DNA from: Gibbula magus
Taxonomy: Eukaryota; Mollusca; Gastropoda; Trochida; Trochidae
Direction: 5' to 3'
Assembly (NCBI GenBank): GCA_936450465.1
Contig: OW388298.1
Span: 11,046,663 to 11,110,662, forward strand
Length of the DNA stretch: 64,000 nt
Positions 24,101 to 36,405 of this stretch are shown one piece after another (within the stretch, counting starts at the first letter, position 1; every line of letters starts with the position of its first letter). The position numbers and the translations under genes were made by a program. A model generated the notes under the pieces. The model was not told the origin of the DNA and did no database searches. It was given only the letters and a program-made list of their open reading frames with translations.

Positions 24101-27100
24101 ACAGTTCTACATTTTATAGTTAAACTGACCATGTGATATACACATAGTTCCACATTTTATAGCTAAACTGACCATGTGATATACACACAGTTCTACATTT
24201 TATAGCTTAACTGACCATGTGATATACACACAGTTCTACATTTTATAGCTAAACTGACCATGTGATATACACATAATTCTACATTGTATAGCTAAACTGA
24301 CCATGTGATATACACACAGTTCTACATTTTATAGCTAAACTGACCATGTGATATACACACAGTTCTACATTTTATAGCTAAACTGACCATGTGATATACA
24401 CATAGTTCCACATTTTATAGCTAAACTGACCATGTGATATACACACAGTTCTACCTTTTATAGCTTAACTGACCATGTGATATATACAGAGGTCTACCTT
24501 TTATAGCTAAACTGACCATGTGATATACACACAGTTCTACATTTTATAGCTAAACTGACCATGTGATATACACAGAGTTCTACATTTTATAGCTAAACTG
24601 ACCATGTGATATACACACAGTTCTACATTTTATAGCTTAACTGACCATGTGATATATACAGAGGTCTACCTTTTATAGCTAAACTGACCATGTGATATAC
24701 ACACAGTTCTACATTTTATAGCTAAACTGACCATGTGATATACACAGTTCTACCTTTTATAGCTAAACTGACCATGTGATATATACACAGTTCTACATTT
24801 TATAGCTAAACTGACCATGTGATATACACACAGTTCTACATTTTATAGCTAAACTGACCATGTGATATATACCGAGGTCTACATTTTATAGCTAAACTGA
24901 CCACGTGATATATACACAGTTCTACATTTTATAGCTAAACTGACCAAGTGATATACACACAGTTCTACATTTTATAGCTAAACTGACCATGTGATATACA
25001 CACAGTTCTACATTTTATAGCTTAACTGACCATGTGATATACACACAGTTCTACATGTTATAGCTAAACTGACCATGTGATATACACACAGTTCTACATT
25101 TTATAGCTTAACTGACCACGTGATATACACACAGTTCTACATTTTATAGCTAAACTGACCATGTGATATACACAGTTCTACCTTTTATAGCTAAACTGAC
25201 CATGTGATATATACACAGTTCTACATTTTATAGCTAAACTGACCATGTGATATACACACAGTTCTACATTTTATAGCTAAACTGACCATGTGATATATAC
25301 CGAGGTCTACATTTTATAGCTAAACTGACCACGTGATATATACACAGTTCTACATTTTATAGCTAAACTGACCCAGTGATATACACACAGTTCTACATTT
25401 TATAGCTAAACTGACCCAGTGATATACACACAGTTCTACATTTTATAGCTAAACTGACCACGTGATATACACACAGTTCTACATTTTATAGCTAAACTGA
25501 CCACGTGATATACACAGTTCTACATTTTATAGCTAAACTGACCATGTGATATACACATAGTTCTACATTTTATAGCTAAACTGACCACGTGATATACACA
25601 CAGTTCTACATTTTATAGCTAAACTGACCATGTGATATACACACAGTTCTACATTTTATAGCTAAACTGACCATGTGATATACACATAGTTCTACATTGT
25701 ATAGCTAAACTGACCATGTGATATACACATAGTTCCACATTTTATAGCTAAACTGATCATGTGATATACACACAGTTCTACATTTTATAGCTTAACTGAC
25801 CATGTGATATACACACAGTTCTACATTTTATAGCTAAACTGACCATGTGATATACACACAGTTCTACATTTTATAGCTAAACTGACCATGTGATATACAC
25901 ACAGTTCTACATTTTATAGCTAAACTGACCATGTGATATACACATAGTTCCACATTTTATAGCTAAACTGACCATGTGATATACACACAGTTCTACATTT
26001 TATAGCTTAACTGACCATGTGATATACACACAGTTCTACATTTTATAGCTAAACTGACCATGTGATATACACATAATTCTACATTGTATAGCTAAACTGA
26101 CCATGTGATATACACACAGTTCTACATTTTATAGCTAAACTGACCATGTGATATACACACAGTTCTACATTTTATAGCTAAACTGACCATGTGATATACA
26201 CATAGTTCCACATTTTATAGCTAAACTGACCATGTGATATACACACAGTTCTACATTTTATAGCTTAACTGACCATGTGATATACACACAGTTCTACATT
26301 TTATAGCTAAACTGACCATGTGATATACACATAATTCTACATTGTATAGCTAAACTGACCATGTGATATACACACAGTTCTACATTTTATAGCTAAACTG
26401 ACCATGTGATATACACACAGTTCTACATTTTATAGCTTAACTGACCACGTGATATATACACAGTTCTACATTTTATAGCTAAACTGACCATGTGATATAC
26501 ACACAGTTCTACATTTTATAGCTAAACTGACCATGTGATATACACACAGTTCTTTATTTTATAGCTTAACTGACCACGTGATATACACACAGTTCTACAT
26601 TTTATAGCTAAACTGACCACGTGATATATACACAGTTCTACATTTTATAGCTAAACTGACCACATGAGATACACACAGTTCTACATTTTATAGCTAAACT
26701 GACCACGTGATATACACACAGACCTACATTTTATAGCTTAACTGACCACGTGATATACACACAGTTATACATTTTATAGCTAAACTGACCACGTGATATA
26801 TACACAGTTCTACATTTTATAGCTAAACTGATCATGTGATATACACACAGTTCTACATTTTATAGCTAAACTGACCATGTGATATACACACAGTTCTACA
26901 TTTTATAGCTTAACTGACCACGTGATATATACACAGTTCTACATTTTATAGCTAAACTGACCACATGAGATACACACAGTTCTACATTTTATAGCTAAAC
27001 TGACCACGTGATATACACACAGACCTACATTTTATAGCTTAACTGACCACGTGATATACACACAGTTATACATTTTATAGCTAAACTGACCACGTGATAT

Positions 27101-27185
27101 ATACACAGTTCTACATTTTATAGCTAAACTGATCATGTGATATACACACAGTTCTACATTTTATAGCTAAACTGACCATGTGATG
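21196..27185. repeat. 6-kb satellite of 41-44-bp units, about 140 copies
   Basis: The monomer is ACATTTTATAGCTAAACTGA, then CCATGTGATATACACACAGT, then TCT. Length variants come from ACACAG, ACACACAG and ATACAGAGG forms. Almost every monomer carries a CAYGTG hexamer (CATGTG or CACGTG). Variant monomers are arranged in order. CATAATTCTACATTGTATAG marks recur about 257-300 bases apart. The block around 22.09-24.07 kb repeats around 24.45-26.43 kb at a constant offset of 2359 bases (for example CAGAGGTC at 22301 and 24660, or ACCCAGTG near 23013 and 25373). No gene was found within. Confidence 0.95.
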
Positions 27186-27240
27186 TACTTGAGTTATACA
27201 TGTTAAGGAAGGTGTAAGTGTTATTGTGCCATGTGTAATA

Positions 27241-27432
27241 GTGTCATCAGTGGTCAAATGTGAGTACTACACACCACAGAGAGGAGGACAGCAGATACTT
27301 TTAGAAGGATACAGATACCGACAAAAAATTGACACAAATGAAATTATATATTCAGAACCACATACCCTAATAAATGTGATGGATATCAATCAGAATATAA
27401 CTTTTGTCCACACTGTTACCTTGAAATTTTAG
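27241..27432 (+). pseudogene. FLYWCH zinc-finger fragment
   Basis: Following the satellite, the frame reads VKCEYYTPQRGGQQILLEGY and then RYRQK. This aligns with the start of the FLYWCH domain of the MULE at 38.4 kb (VEYVMSQKGAPQVLLDGYLY). After IIY the homology stops before the W-x-C and H-x-H ligands, and an unrelated tail runs to the stop at 27432. It is a truncated transposon-derived fragment, not a working zinc finger. Confidence 0.5.
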
Positions 27433-30100
27433 AACTTTCTTAAGGTTTTTTTTATCAATTTTTCTTTGACAAAATGTCTTTGTATGTGTTTATTCATATT
27501 AACTGGGCACAACAAACTAGTAGTTTGCTCTTCTTTAAGTTTACATTTAAATAAATGAAATAAGTTTTACTCCCTGTCCATATTGTTACCATTGTTGTCC
27601 TTACTGTTACCATCAATATCAAATCGGAGAAATATTAAATATTTTGAAAATAAGTGTGAACTATTTTCTAAAATAGGTTTATTTCTATATCTACATAAAA
27701 CTTAAAGATTTTCAAATTTGAAGGAGCTTGGAAAATAAGTTTTACTTTGAAAAAATAGTAACTTTGCTGGTTGCTCGCCATTATTTTCTGTGAGATAAAA
27801 AAATTTTAATTTTTAATTTCAAAAGTTTCTTATCACTCCAATGTTCGTTTTCATTTAAACGAATATATAAAGACTTACTAATCTTTTTGCAACAGTATAT
27901 TTCTGAAAATTAAATGGAACTTCTTTTTTCACCGTTTTTGTTAGTGGTAACAGTAAGGGAAATTATGACGTAATAATGTTTTAAAACATTCTATTAAAAA
28001 ATTCTATAAAAGGTTAAGCTTGCATTTTTTAAATTCATTACCCTTAGTTAATGTATATTTACAATCAATAACAAATTCATCATAATCCCTCATTTAAATT
28101 TTCTGTTTTTCATCTTTGTCAATTTACACTCTTCGTGAAAATGACTCATATAATGTACATAACAATACTGTAGGCATTAGTCCACAAAAGAACGGGTCAT
28201 TCCACTTTGATGAAGGTTGAAGGATGTAAAAATCAGAACCACTGGTGCAGAAACTTGTTTGTTTAAGACTGTAGGCGATCGTCCCTGTAGGCGTTAATAG
28301 ACTCCACCATCACAATAGTACCGCATCACGCATGTATCAAGGGCAAAACGGGGTTCACAAGAAACATAATAAAAGTCTATCATTTATGGTTCTAACGAGC
28401 TGTAGTCATCTAACTATTAACACAACTACAAATAGAGTTCTCATTTGAACGTTCAACGAAAATACATGTGTCATAATTACGCAACGATACAGTGATAACG
28501 TTGTCTTGAAAGTTAGTTTGTATAAATCTCAAAGTATGAAGGCCTGTCGTGTTAATAAGACGGTATGCCTGTCACGTGACCTTGTTTTATCCAATCAGCA
28601 GAGAGCATATAACTTCAATTATTATTACTTTTAAACAAAATAAGTTACAGTTTACCTACGCCAATGAGATAACGATTTAGCTAAACGTTTGATTCACTAA
28701 GATCAAGGCGTAACGTAATACTCAATACGGTTAGGAGTAAAATACTTGAATCAATTGATTAACTGCCAAAAATGAACATGAATGGAAAAGTAAACATGAC
28801 TTTGATAAATTTTCTACCCTAAATTCACAACCGTATAGAAAGTTATGTTAGAAATGATAAATATAGTAGTTTGAAGCACAGAAAATGACATAAAATTAAA
28901 GAAATATACAAAATAAACAATTTATAAGAATGTTCAAGTTATCTAAATATTGAAAATCCACCTATTTTAATCATATTTAAAAGTCACCTTCAGTTTCCAT
29001 TGTCGCAATCTAGCAATTGACAAACTGTGAAATTTCGTCGCAAATTGTTCGTAAATTGCACGAACCTGCACGATCTTCGAACATTTATTTCGTGTGCGTA
29101 ATTTTACACGCGAGAATCACTTGCTAAAATCGGTCTAGCGAACATACGTCGTATTACGCATTTCATTCATACACAAGAGAAGGGGCCACAAAAAGGTTAT
29201 GGAATTTTAGATTATTTAAAAACGTTTTTCGTGTTATTTCACTCGGAATGACCTGGGCCTCTCAGACAAACTGTCCTGTTATTACCCGATACAACTCGGA
29301 AACTAAGGTAGTAACTATTACACATAACCAACGTAAACTTCCCTACATCCGGCGCACGATGATACACAGTATCTATATAGAAACAAAACTACTGAAGCTG
29401 AAATCTTGTGTACAGTCTCCTTTGGTCATTTTGGACATAAATTGTAGACTCTGATGATGTCATAACCATCATGACAATTCAAATGTAATAATATCCTAAT
29501 AGTTTAATTACAAGCATACTTCTTGTATGAAAGTCCGAATTAGGTTTTTACCTGCCTTCCGACTCGGAGGTTCGCAGGACCAAGCGACGTTCATTCCCAT
29601 TGGCCAATACAATTACGATTGTCTCAGTATAAATATCCCATGGGTGATATTGTGTGGAGGAAAGGAACATTAGCCGAGGATGAGTATATTGTAAATTAGT
29701 TGAATAAGTACTCAAATGACAAAAGCTACATTCTATGTTGGTGTAAGTACTTCCGCCCAGAGAACGATAACTGATATAAGCAGCAGAGCGACAGGAAGCT
29801 GGGTTCCGTATATAGGATAGAGATCGCAACACATCATAGTAACCAGTCACAGATTACATGCAGTGTCAGTCATCCTATTCTCATAATGTAATCGTGAGAA
29901 TACTTTGATACCATTGCTTCATTTTTTATAGTATTATATATTCATGACATGTTTTAGTCCTATCAACTATCTAGCTATCAACATATTATGTTAGAAAGTA
30001 TAATCATGTCCTGGCCGATAGCACTCTGCTGTTTCTTCCTGTATGATAGTTTGCACGTTTCACGGACGTAAACAATATAAGACCGCAGGCCTGGGGTATC
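27433..30100. other. AT-rich intergenic sequence
   Basis: No convincing gene was seen. 28570-28612 repeats the motif at 9143-9185. 29386-29450 is a divergent copy of the 140-bp repeat found at 53.0 and 61.9 kb (ACAGTCTCC, then AAATTGTAGA). 29040-29165 has CpG words resembling 15.3-16.5 kb. A 100-residue minus frame at 29548-29850 has no recognised domain and no supporting signal. Confidence 0.4.
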
Positions 30101-30159
30101 CCTCCAATTCAGCTATTCACAAAAAACATCATTTCAAAGGCGCTGTAGCACTTTTGGAA

Positions 30160-30178
30160 GGGGGGGGGGGGGGGGGGG
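30160..30178. repeat. Poly(G) tract
   Basis: About 18 consecutive G residues before TTTGAAAAATG. It can form G-quadruplexes and is prone to length error. Confidence 0.8.
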
Positions 30179-30204
30179 TTTGAAAAATGTGAACACATCA
30201 AAAT

Positions 30205-30365
30205 GGGGGTCCGATGGGAAATGGACTAGCATGGCTTAACCGAACCCTGTACATTCGTACATGAACGTTTTTAATTGATTTAGGAGTATTATTTCGTCAT
30301 TGGTAACACTTATGTATATTTTATGAGAGCGCTTTATTTCAGTAAGAAAATCGTGCTACAGCGCC
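30205..30365 (+). repeat. Dispersed repeat, copy related to 1605-1935
   Basis: ATGGGAAATGRACTMGCATG, then GCTTAACCG, then TTGGTAACACTTAT and GTGCTACAGCGCCT match the copies at 1.8, 12.0 and 48.6 kb. Confidence 0.55.
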
Positions 30366-30487
30366 TCTCATCCCCTCCTAAGACAACAACCCACATCAAA
30401 GGCAGACCGATGGTCACTTTCAATTTTCCGAAGGTCATGCATCTAAACGCGAAGACCCTAAACCACAGGGCCGAGTGCACTACCACA

Positions 30488-30585
30488 CTAACATTTGAGA
30501 CCTCGCTTTCGCTCGTTAACACACCAAAGCATTCACTCGTTTCATAAACATGTTATCAAACGGAACATCGTTTAGTATTCTATAT
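30488..30585 (+). mobile_element. Right half of a family B hairpin element
   Basis: It runs from the apex CTCGCTTTCGCTCG through CATTCACTCGTTTCATAAAC and ATGTTATCAAA to TTAGTATTCTAT. It matches 10350-10433 but the left arm is absent. GACGTCA motifs follow at about 30710-30735. Confidence 0.65.
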
Positions 30586-30785
30586 AAACAGTGACGTTAC
30601 CGATAAAACGTACTTGCGTAATAAACCGTTTTATTTGAGCGTGAGATATTCTGCTAATGAATTCAACTATCAGGCTTCAGTTACCGTTTCGCCTTTCCAC
30701 TTGACGTCATCTATACAACCTTATGACGTCATGGTCAAAGCTAGCAGCTAACATGCTATTATCATCGATTCAGGGCTCATGCTAC

Positions 30786-31524
30786 TGTCACGGTGCTGGT
30801 GAGGGGTATGATGTAATGGTACTTAGTACTTAGTACCTTTCACTAATAGTAGTCACTATGACAAGAAGACAAAGTAAAATTAAATAAAATAGAGATTCCA
30901 AGTAGCCAAAAGATCACACAACCAAGCCATAAGCTATAGTATTTATTTCAATATATAACCTTCTACTTATTTAGACACAAACCAATACAATATTTAGAAA
31001 AACGACTACCCAAGTAATAATCAAATAATTAAAGGTTACATGAATTACCTAGTTAAAGGTAACTATGAACCTGACAGTAATATGCTATACATATATTTGT
31101 ATATGCAAAAATGTACCTATTTCAAGGACACTATTGAGCACAAGTCATATAATCAAATATGATCATGCAGTTGTTATAGAATTTAACAACTAGAAAAACA
31201 CACACGCCTAGGGTAAAGGAAAAAGTAAGGCTTACCCTAGTGCGTCTGTCCAGTGTGAGTCCTCCGTGGGAACTGACCCCTTACAGGATGTTCCACTGAT
31301 ATTCCTAGCTTGGAATTTAACCATTTCCATAAACTTACATGCCAACAATGGGGGAGACCTTCGTTAGAAAGCCCTAACGAAGTCACCCCTTGACATGTGT
31401 CTATAGTAATGTCAAGCTGGAACCATTCTGTGCCCTCCGGAATGTTATCAGGAGGCACAGAGGAAAACCTACAGATATGGTTACATTGATAAATTGTATG
31501 TACTCTAAGACGAGTATCGTCACA
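30786..31524 (-). repeat. 3' LTR of the Gmr1-like element
   Basis: It is 739 bases, TG...CA, and identical to 36435-37173 except for one substitution seen near 31003. An AGGGTAAAGG...CCTTACCCT stem lies in the middle. Confidence 0.95.
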
Positions 31525-31536
31525 TGCCCCCCCTCA
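31525..31536 (-). other. Polypurine tract
   Basis: On the coding strand, GAGGGGGGCA lies directly before the 3' LTR, the expected site for plus-strand priming. Confidence 0.8.
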
Positions 31537-31687
31537 AAATTAGAAAATTTGGCATGCATAATATGTATGAAAATTTTCTATAAAACTACAGGACTTATGA
31601 TATAATACGCTCTAAAATACAAAGTTACAGTTCAAGTCTTCTCAGCATGGTACAGCAGCACCATGTCCGCAAGGGTAATGTCAAGAT

Positions 31688-34600
31688 TTATGCTCTGGAC
31701 AGGGCATCGGCTATGACATTGCTTGTTCCCTTAATGTGCTGGATGGTTATTGGAAATTCCTGCAACAAAAGACTCCAACGTAGTACACGCTGGTTAGAGT
31801 TTTTCATCCTGTGGATAAATGTCAGAGGGTTGTGATCTGTAAAGACAGTCACTTGATGAGATGCTGCCTTCAAATAGATGTCGTAGTGCTTGAGGGACAG
31901 GATCATCCCTAGCGCCTCCTTCTCGATCGTCGAATAGTTAGCCTGGTGGCGATTGAACTTCTTTGAGAAGAAGCTCACTGGATGATCCACCCCATGCTCA
32001 TCTTCTTGAAACAGCACTGCACCAACTCCTATGGCACTGGCATCCACTGCCAGCTTAAAAGGACTTGAGAACTTGGGTGCTGCTAGCACTGGAGAAGAAC
32101 ACAGCATCGCTTTTAATAGTTGGAATGAGTGCTCACAATCACTTGACCACGCAAACTTCACTCCCTTTTTGAGCAAAGCTGTTATTGGAGCAGCAACACC
32201 AGCAAAATTTGGGCAGAAACGCCGATAATATCCAGTCATGCCAAGGAATCGACGGATCTCTCTTCTTGTAGCTGGTTGTGGAAATTGCACGATGCTGTCT
32301 ACTTTAGCGGTTATTGGAGCCACCTTACCCAATCCAACAACATGACCAAGGTATGTAACCTGGGCCTGTCCAAATTCACATTTTGCTAAGTTCACTGTCA
32401 AGTTGGCTTCGTTGAGTCGAGTGAAGACCTCCTTTAAAGTTGCCACATGTTCCTCCCAAGTACTGCTTCCTATTACAACATCATCGATGTACACTTCAAC
32501 ACCTGGGATGTTTGCCAAAACATAGTTCATCAGTCTTTGAAACGCAGCAGGTGCAGTCTTGAGCCCGAACGGCATAACTCGATACTGGTAAAGTCCATCA
32601 GGAGTTACAATGGTGAGGATTCTCTTGGCTTGATCAGACAATGGAATCTGGTAGTATCCCTTCAGTAAATCCAACTTCGAGATATGTTTTGCCTGTCCCA
32701 CACTGTCAATACAATCTTCAATTCTTGGAAGAGGGTGAGAATCAGATTTCACAAACTGATTAACCTTTCTCAAGTCTGCGCAGACGCGGAACTTGTTCCC
32801 AGGCTTAGGAACCATTACACAGGGAGAACTCCAATCACTGAAGGAGGGTTCAATGATCTTGTGCTCCAGCATATAGTCAATCTCGGACTTGAGATAGTTT
32901 CTCTTCTGAGGATTCAAGCGGTATGGATGCTGCTTGACAGGTGCTGCTCCCTGTACATCAACATCATGGACCATCACATTGGTTACCCTTGGTGCATCAG
33001 GGAAGAGTGAAGTAAACTCTTGGATGAGATTCTTCACGTCCGACCTCTGTGGCCCGGTAAGATGTGTCAATCTGCCGTCAAGATCCCCCAGTATTTCACT
33101 GTTGGATAATTTGATGTCAGCCACATCACTGTCATCAGAAGATACTTCACAATCTTCGTTAGTGACTGTCATGACTGGCTGTGCCACGGACCTTTCATGA
33201 TATGGCTTTAACAGATTCACATGGCAAAACCTAGTTTTCCTTCCCCTATCTGGCGTGTTAATGACATAACCTGTCTCACTTACTCTGCGATTTACAGTAT
33301 AGGGGCCAAAATATTTATTGCTCAATGATGACCTTGGAATTGGTAAGTACATAAGCACCTTATCTCCTGGTTCAAATTCCCTTATCTTTGCCTTCTTGTC
33401 AAAATTAGCCTTAATTCTAACTTGAGCCTTCTGAAGATGATCCCTAGCCAATTCTGTCGCCTGCCACAATCTGTCCTTAATCCTTGCAACATAATCTAAC
33501 AAATCCTCAGACCTGTTCTCCTTCAACCAACCTGCTTTGACTAGTTTAAGGGGACCCTTGGGAGTATGCCCATACACAAGTTCAAAAGGTGAGAAACCCA
33601 AAGATTCCTGCTTAGCATCTCTAGCTGCAAAAATCACAAAAGGAACACCAACATCCCAGTCCTTCTGATGCTCTTCACAAAAACATTTGAGCATACTTTT
33701 CAGACTCTGGTGAAACCTCTCCAGCGCCCCTTGCGACTCTGGATGGTATGCACTAGACCTAACTTGATGAATTTGCAACAGAGCCATGACCTGTTGAAAT
33801 AACTTAGACATGAAGTTGGACCCCTGGTCCGATTGAATCTCACTTGGTAACCCTGTCATAGTGAAATATTTGATCAAGGACTTAGCTACCACAGCTGCAG
33901 TAACCTTCCTAAGGGGAATGGCCTCAGGGAAACGTGTGTTCCTACACATGACAGTCAAGAGGTACTGATTACCTTGACTAGTCTTTGGGAGGGGACCTAC
34001 GATATCTATCAGTACCTTTGAAAAAGCTTCACCTGTCACTGGTACCAACTTAAGAGGGGCAGGTGGTATCTTTTGATTGGGTTTTCCAACCACTTGACAC
34101 ACATGGCAAGTTTTACAATAGGTTTCGGTATCATTGTACATACCAGGCCAATAAAAATCACTCGCCAACCTCTCATATGTCTTTGTCCTACCTAAATGTC
34201 CTGCAAACAAACTCTCATGGGCCAAACTCAACATGTCCTGCCTATACACTTGGGGCACTACAACTTGATATCTTGTATCAACATCAGTCACATCTCCATT
34301 CTCATTAGCAACACTCTTCCGCATTAGAACACCCTTTGAAAGGTAAAAGCATTCAACCCCACTATCAACATTGTCCACATCAACAACATTCTCCCATGCA
34401 CTAGCTAAAGTGCTATCAGAATTCTGCGCCTTACATAAGCTATCCTTATCCCAGTTAACTGAAGTCTCAGAACCAGAACAATCCTGCTCATTTATCATAC
34501 CTCCAGATACATGCGTCAGTTTATCTGATGCTGTACCCAAGTCCATATTCTCATTAGTGTGAGTCTGAGAGACAGCCTCACGGACAGAAGAGGTATCGCC

Positions 34601-36295
34601 ATTTATGGGCATATCAAACACTTTGGCCAGACAAGTATCTGACAGGTCAGTTATATCACTGGTCTTGGACATAACCTTTTTAGCCATTGACCTAGTGGTC
34701 ACACAGGCTGGGAAGGCACCTAAATCTCCTGAATATCTATCTGGAGTGTCAACCACCTCCAGTACCTTCCTACACCTCTCCTGACAACAACTATCAGTAA
34801 GGTCATTGCCCAACAATATATCCACACCTTTGATTGGCAACTCATCAATGAGACCAATCAAAACCTCACCTGAGACAAGCTCTGAAGAAAGCTTAAATCT
34901 GTGCAAGGGAACCGTACGATATACTTTCCCAACCATTTCTATGACAACGCTCTGACCAGTTGCAGAGCTGTCAATATCAGGTGCTGCACTGGAAACCATC
35001 AGGCTTTGCCAGGCACCTGTGTCTCTAAACATGGAGACAACTTTCTGAGGACTACCTTCCTGAACTCCAGAAATGGTCCCTTCAGAAACATACTTCCTGT
35101 AGCATTTATCTAACTGCTCTGGGGGTTCCACAGTTTCTACTGCAACAGAACGGCTGACAAACCCAACCACCTTTTGATTGTCACGCTTCCGTTTAAAACA
35201 ATCGGCAATGACATGGTTTGACATGCCACAGTACCCACAACGAGGCTTGCCAGATTTGTCATCACCGGAAGTAGATTGCTTCTCGGTAGATGACTTGGTA
35301 AGACCCTGACAAGTCTTACTGCCAGCATTGTCATTGGATCCTGACTTATGAGACATCCAAGACTTTGAATGAAAAGCCTTGTTATCTTGTAGGGATGAGC
35401 GAGTCTGAGCCTTGTGGATAAGTGTGTAATTATCAGCCGCAACAGACGCACTCTGCACGGTCTTAATATGCTGATCATCAAGGTGAATTCTCAAACTTGA
35501 TGGCATACACCCCTTGACTTCCTCAAGAACCAACAACTCCTTCAGCTGCTCATAACTACCACCTATTTCTTCCGCTCGCATCCACTTGTCAAATAAACTC
35601 TCCTTTTTGAAAACGAACTCACAATAAGTTTCAGAGTCTAACTTTTTTAGATTTCTAAACTGTTGCCTGTAAGCTTCACTTGTTAACTGATAGGCTCTTA
35701 AGATTGCCGACTTCACAACATCATAACTCTTAGCCTGTTCATCCTCCAATGAGTTATAAGCCTGGCTAGCCTTCCCCTTTAACTTGCTTTGAACCAAAAT
35801 GTGCCAGAATTCTCTCGGCCACCCTAGTTCTACTGCTACTCTTTCAAACTGTTGAAAGAACCTGTCAACCTCTGACTCATCAAAGTTTGGAACTGACCTA
35901 TAGCATTCATTGATCTTAAAGCCATGTGAATAACCAGCAGTATGACCAGTGTTATCTCTATCTCTCAGTTCCAACTCCTTCAATCTAAGTTCATGTTCCA
36001 TCCTGACTCTTTCACGCTCAAACTCTCTGTCCTTCTCTTCCATCTCAAGTTTCTTAAGCTGCATAGTCTGCTCAAAACTATAAATATCATGACTGCCTGA
36101 TGATGGTAAGGGATCACTATTCACACTTTCGCTCTCCTCAGACCCACCAAACAGTGTCTCTTTCAAACACTCTCTTATCTCTTTTGCTGTCTTAAATTGA
36201 TCTACAGCAATGTTATTGGTCTGGGCTATCTTACAAAGCTCTTCTCGGCTTGCTTTCTTAAGAAATGATAAGCTTGGCTTGTTAACATCAGTCAT
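31688..36295 (-). CDS. gag-pol: Gag-Pol polyprotein (PR-INT-RT-RH order)
   Basis: This is a single 1535-residue frame from ATG at 36295 with no frameshift between gag and pol. Gag: a charged coiled segment (about 70-113) and a capsid-like region (130-300) whose second half, about 247-291, resembles the SCAN domain. A CCHC knuckle is at C353, C356, H361 and C366. Protease: DTGA at 425-428 and ILLGND near 493. Integrase: H693, H700, C730, C733; catalytic D764, D823, E859 with D35E spacing; GPY/F near 996-999. Reverse transcriptase: about 1140-1320 with YIDD at 1269-1272. RNase H: D1418, E1458 or E1460, D1487, ending IADALSRA. All key residues are present, so the protein is probably active. Gag and Pol are likely separated by proteolysis, since no stop or slip site lies between them. 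Confidence 0.95.
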   Translation of the reverse strand: MTDVNKPSLSFLKKASREELCKIAQTNNIAVDQFKTAKEIRECLKETLFGGSEESESVNSDPLPSSGSHDIYSFEQTMQLKKLEMEEKDREFERERVRMEHELRLKELELRDRDNTGHTAGYSHGFKINECYRSVPNFDESEVDRFFQQFERVAVELGWPREFWHILVQSKLKGKASQAYNSLEDEQAKSYDVVKSAILRAYQLTSEAYRQQFRNLKKLDSETYCEFVFKKESLFDKWMRAEEIGGSYEQLKELLVLEEVKGCMPSSLRIHLDDQHIKTVQSASVAADNYTLIHKAQTRSSLQDNKAFHSKSWMSHKSGSNDNAGSKTCQGLTKSSTEKQSTSGDDKSGKPRCGYCGMSNHVIADCFKRKRDNQKVVGFVSRSVAVETVEPPEQLDKCYRKYVSEGTISGVQEGSPQKVVSMFRDTGAWQSLMVSSAAPDIDSSATGQSVVIEMVGKVYRTVPLHRFKLSSELVSGEVLIGLIDELPIKGVDILLGNDLTDSCCQERCRKVLEVVDTPDRYSGDLGAFPACVTTRSMAKKVMSKTSDITDLSDTCLAKVFDMPINGDTSSVREAVSQTHTNENMDLGTASDKLTHVSGGMINEQDCSGSETSVNWDKDSLCKAQNSDSTLASAWENVVDVDNVDSGVECFYLSKGVLMRKSVANENGDVTDVDTRYQVVVPQVYRQDMLSLAHESLFAGHLGRTKTYERLASDFYWPGMYNDTETYCKTCHVCQVVGKPNQKIPPAPLKLVPVTGEAFSKVLIDIVGPLPKTSQGNQYLLTVMCRNTRFPEAIPLRKVTAAVVAKSLIKYFTMTGLPSEIQSDQGSNFMSKLFQQVMALLQIHQVRSSAYHPESQGALERFHQSLKSMLKCFCEEHQKDWDVGVPFVIFAARDAKQESLGFSPFELVYGHTPKGPLKLVKAGWLKENRSEDLLDYVARIKDRLWQATELARDHLQKAQVRIKANFDKKAKIREFEPGDKVLMYLPIPRSSLSNKYFGPYTVNRRVSETGYVINTPDRGRKTRFCHVNLLKPYHERSVAQPVMTVTNEDCEVSSDDSDVADIKLSNSEILGDLDGRLTHLTGPQRSDVKNLIQEFTSLFPDAPRVTNVMVHDVDVQGAAPVKQHPYRLNPQKRNYLKSEIDYMLEHKIIEPSFSDWSSPCVMVPKPGNKFRVCADLRKVNQFVKSDSHPLPRIEDCIDSVGQAKHISKLDLLKGYYQIPLSDQAKRILTIVTPDGLYQYRVMPFGLKTAPAAFQRLMNYVLANIPGVEVYIDDVVIGSSTWEEHVATLKEVFTRLNEANLTVNLAKCEFGQAQVTYLGHVVGLGKVAPITAKVDSIVQFPQPATRREIRRFLGMTGYYRRFCPNFAGVAAPITALLKKGVKFAWSSDCEHSFQLLKAMLCSSPVLAAPKFSSPFKLAVDASAIGVGAVLFQEDEHGVDHPVSFFSKKFNRHQANYSTIEKEALGMILSLKHYDIYLKAASHQVTVFTDHNPLTFIHRMKNSNQRVLRWSLLLQEFPITIQHIKGTSNVIADALSRA

Positions 36296-36405
36296 TTTGA
36301 CTTAGTTAAAAATTATCACGAAGCGGTACCAAAACAGGATCAGTACGGTAATTTACTTCAGTAATTAATCCCGAATCTGACATCTAAACAAAGAGCCAAT
36401 TAGAC

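Noticed and set aside
29548..29850. 100-residue minus-strand frame
   Set aside because: No domain, no repeat relation and no splice or promoter support. Left as unassigned.
31390..35113. Several plus-strand frames of 60-108 residues inside the LTR element
   Set aside because: They are antisense to the intact gag-pol frame.
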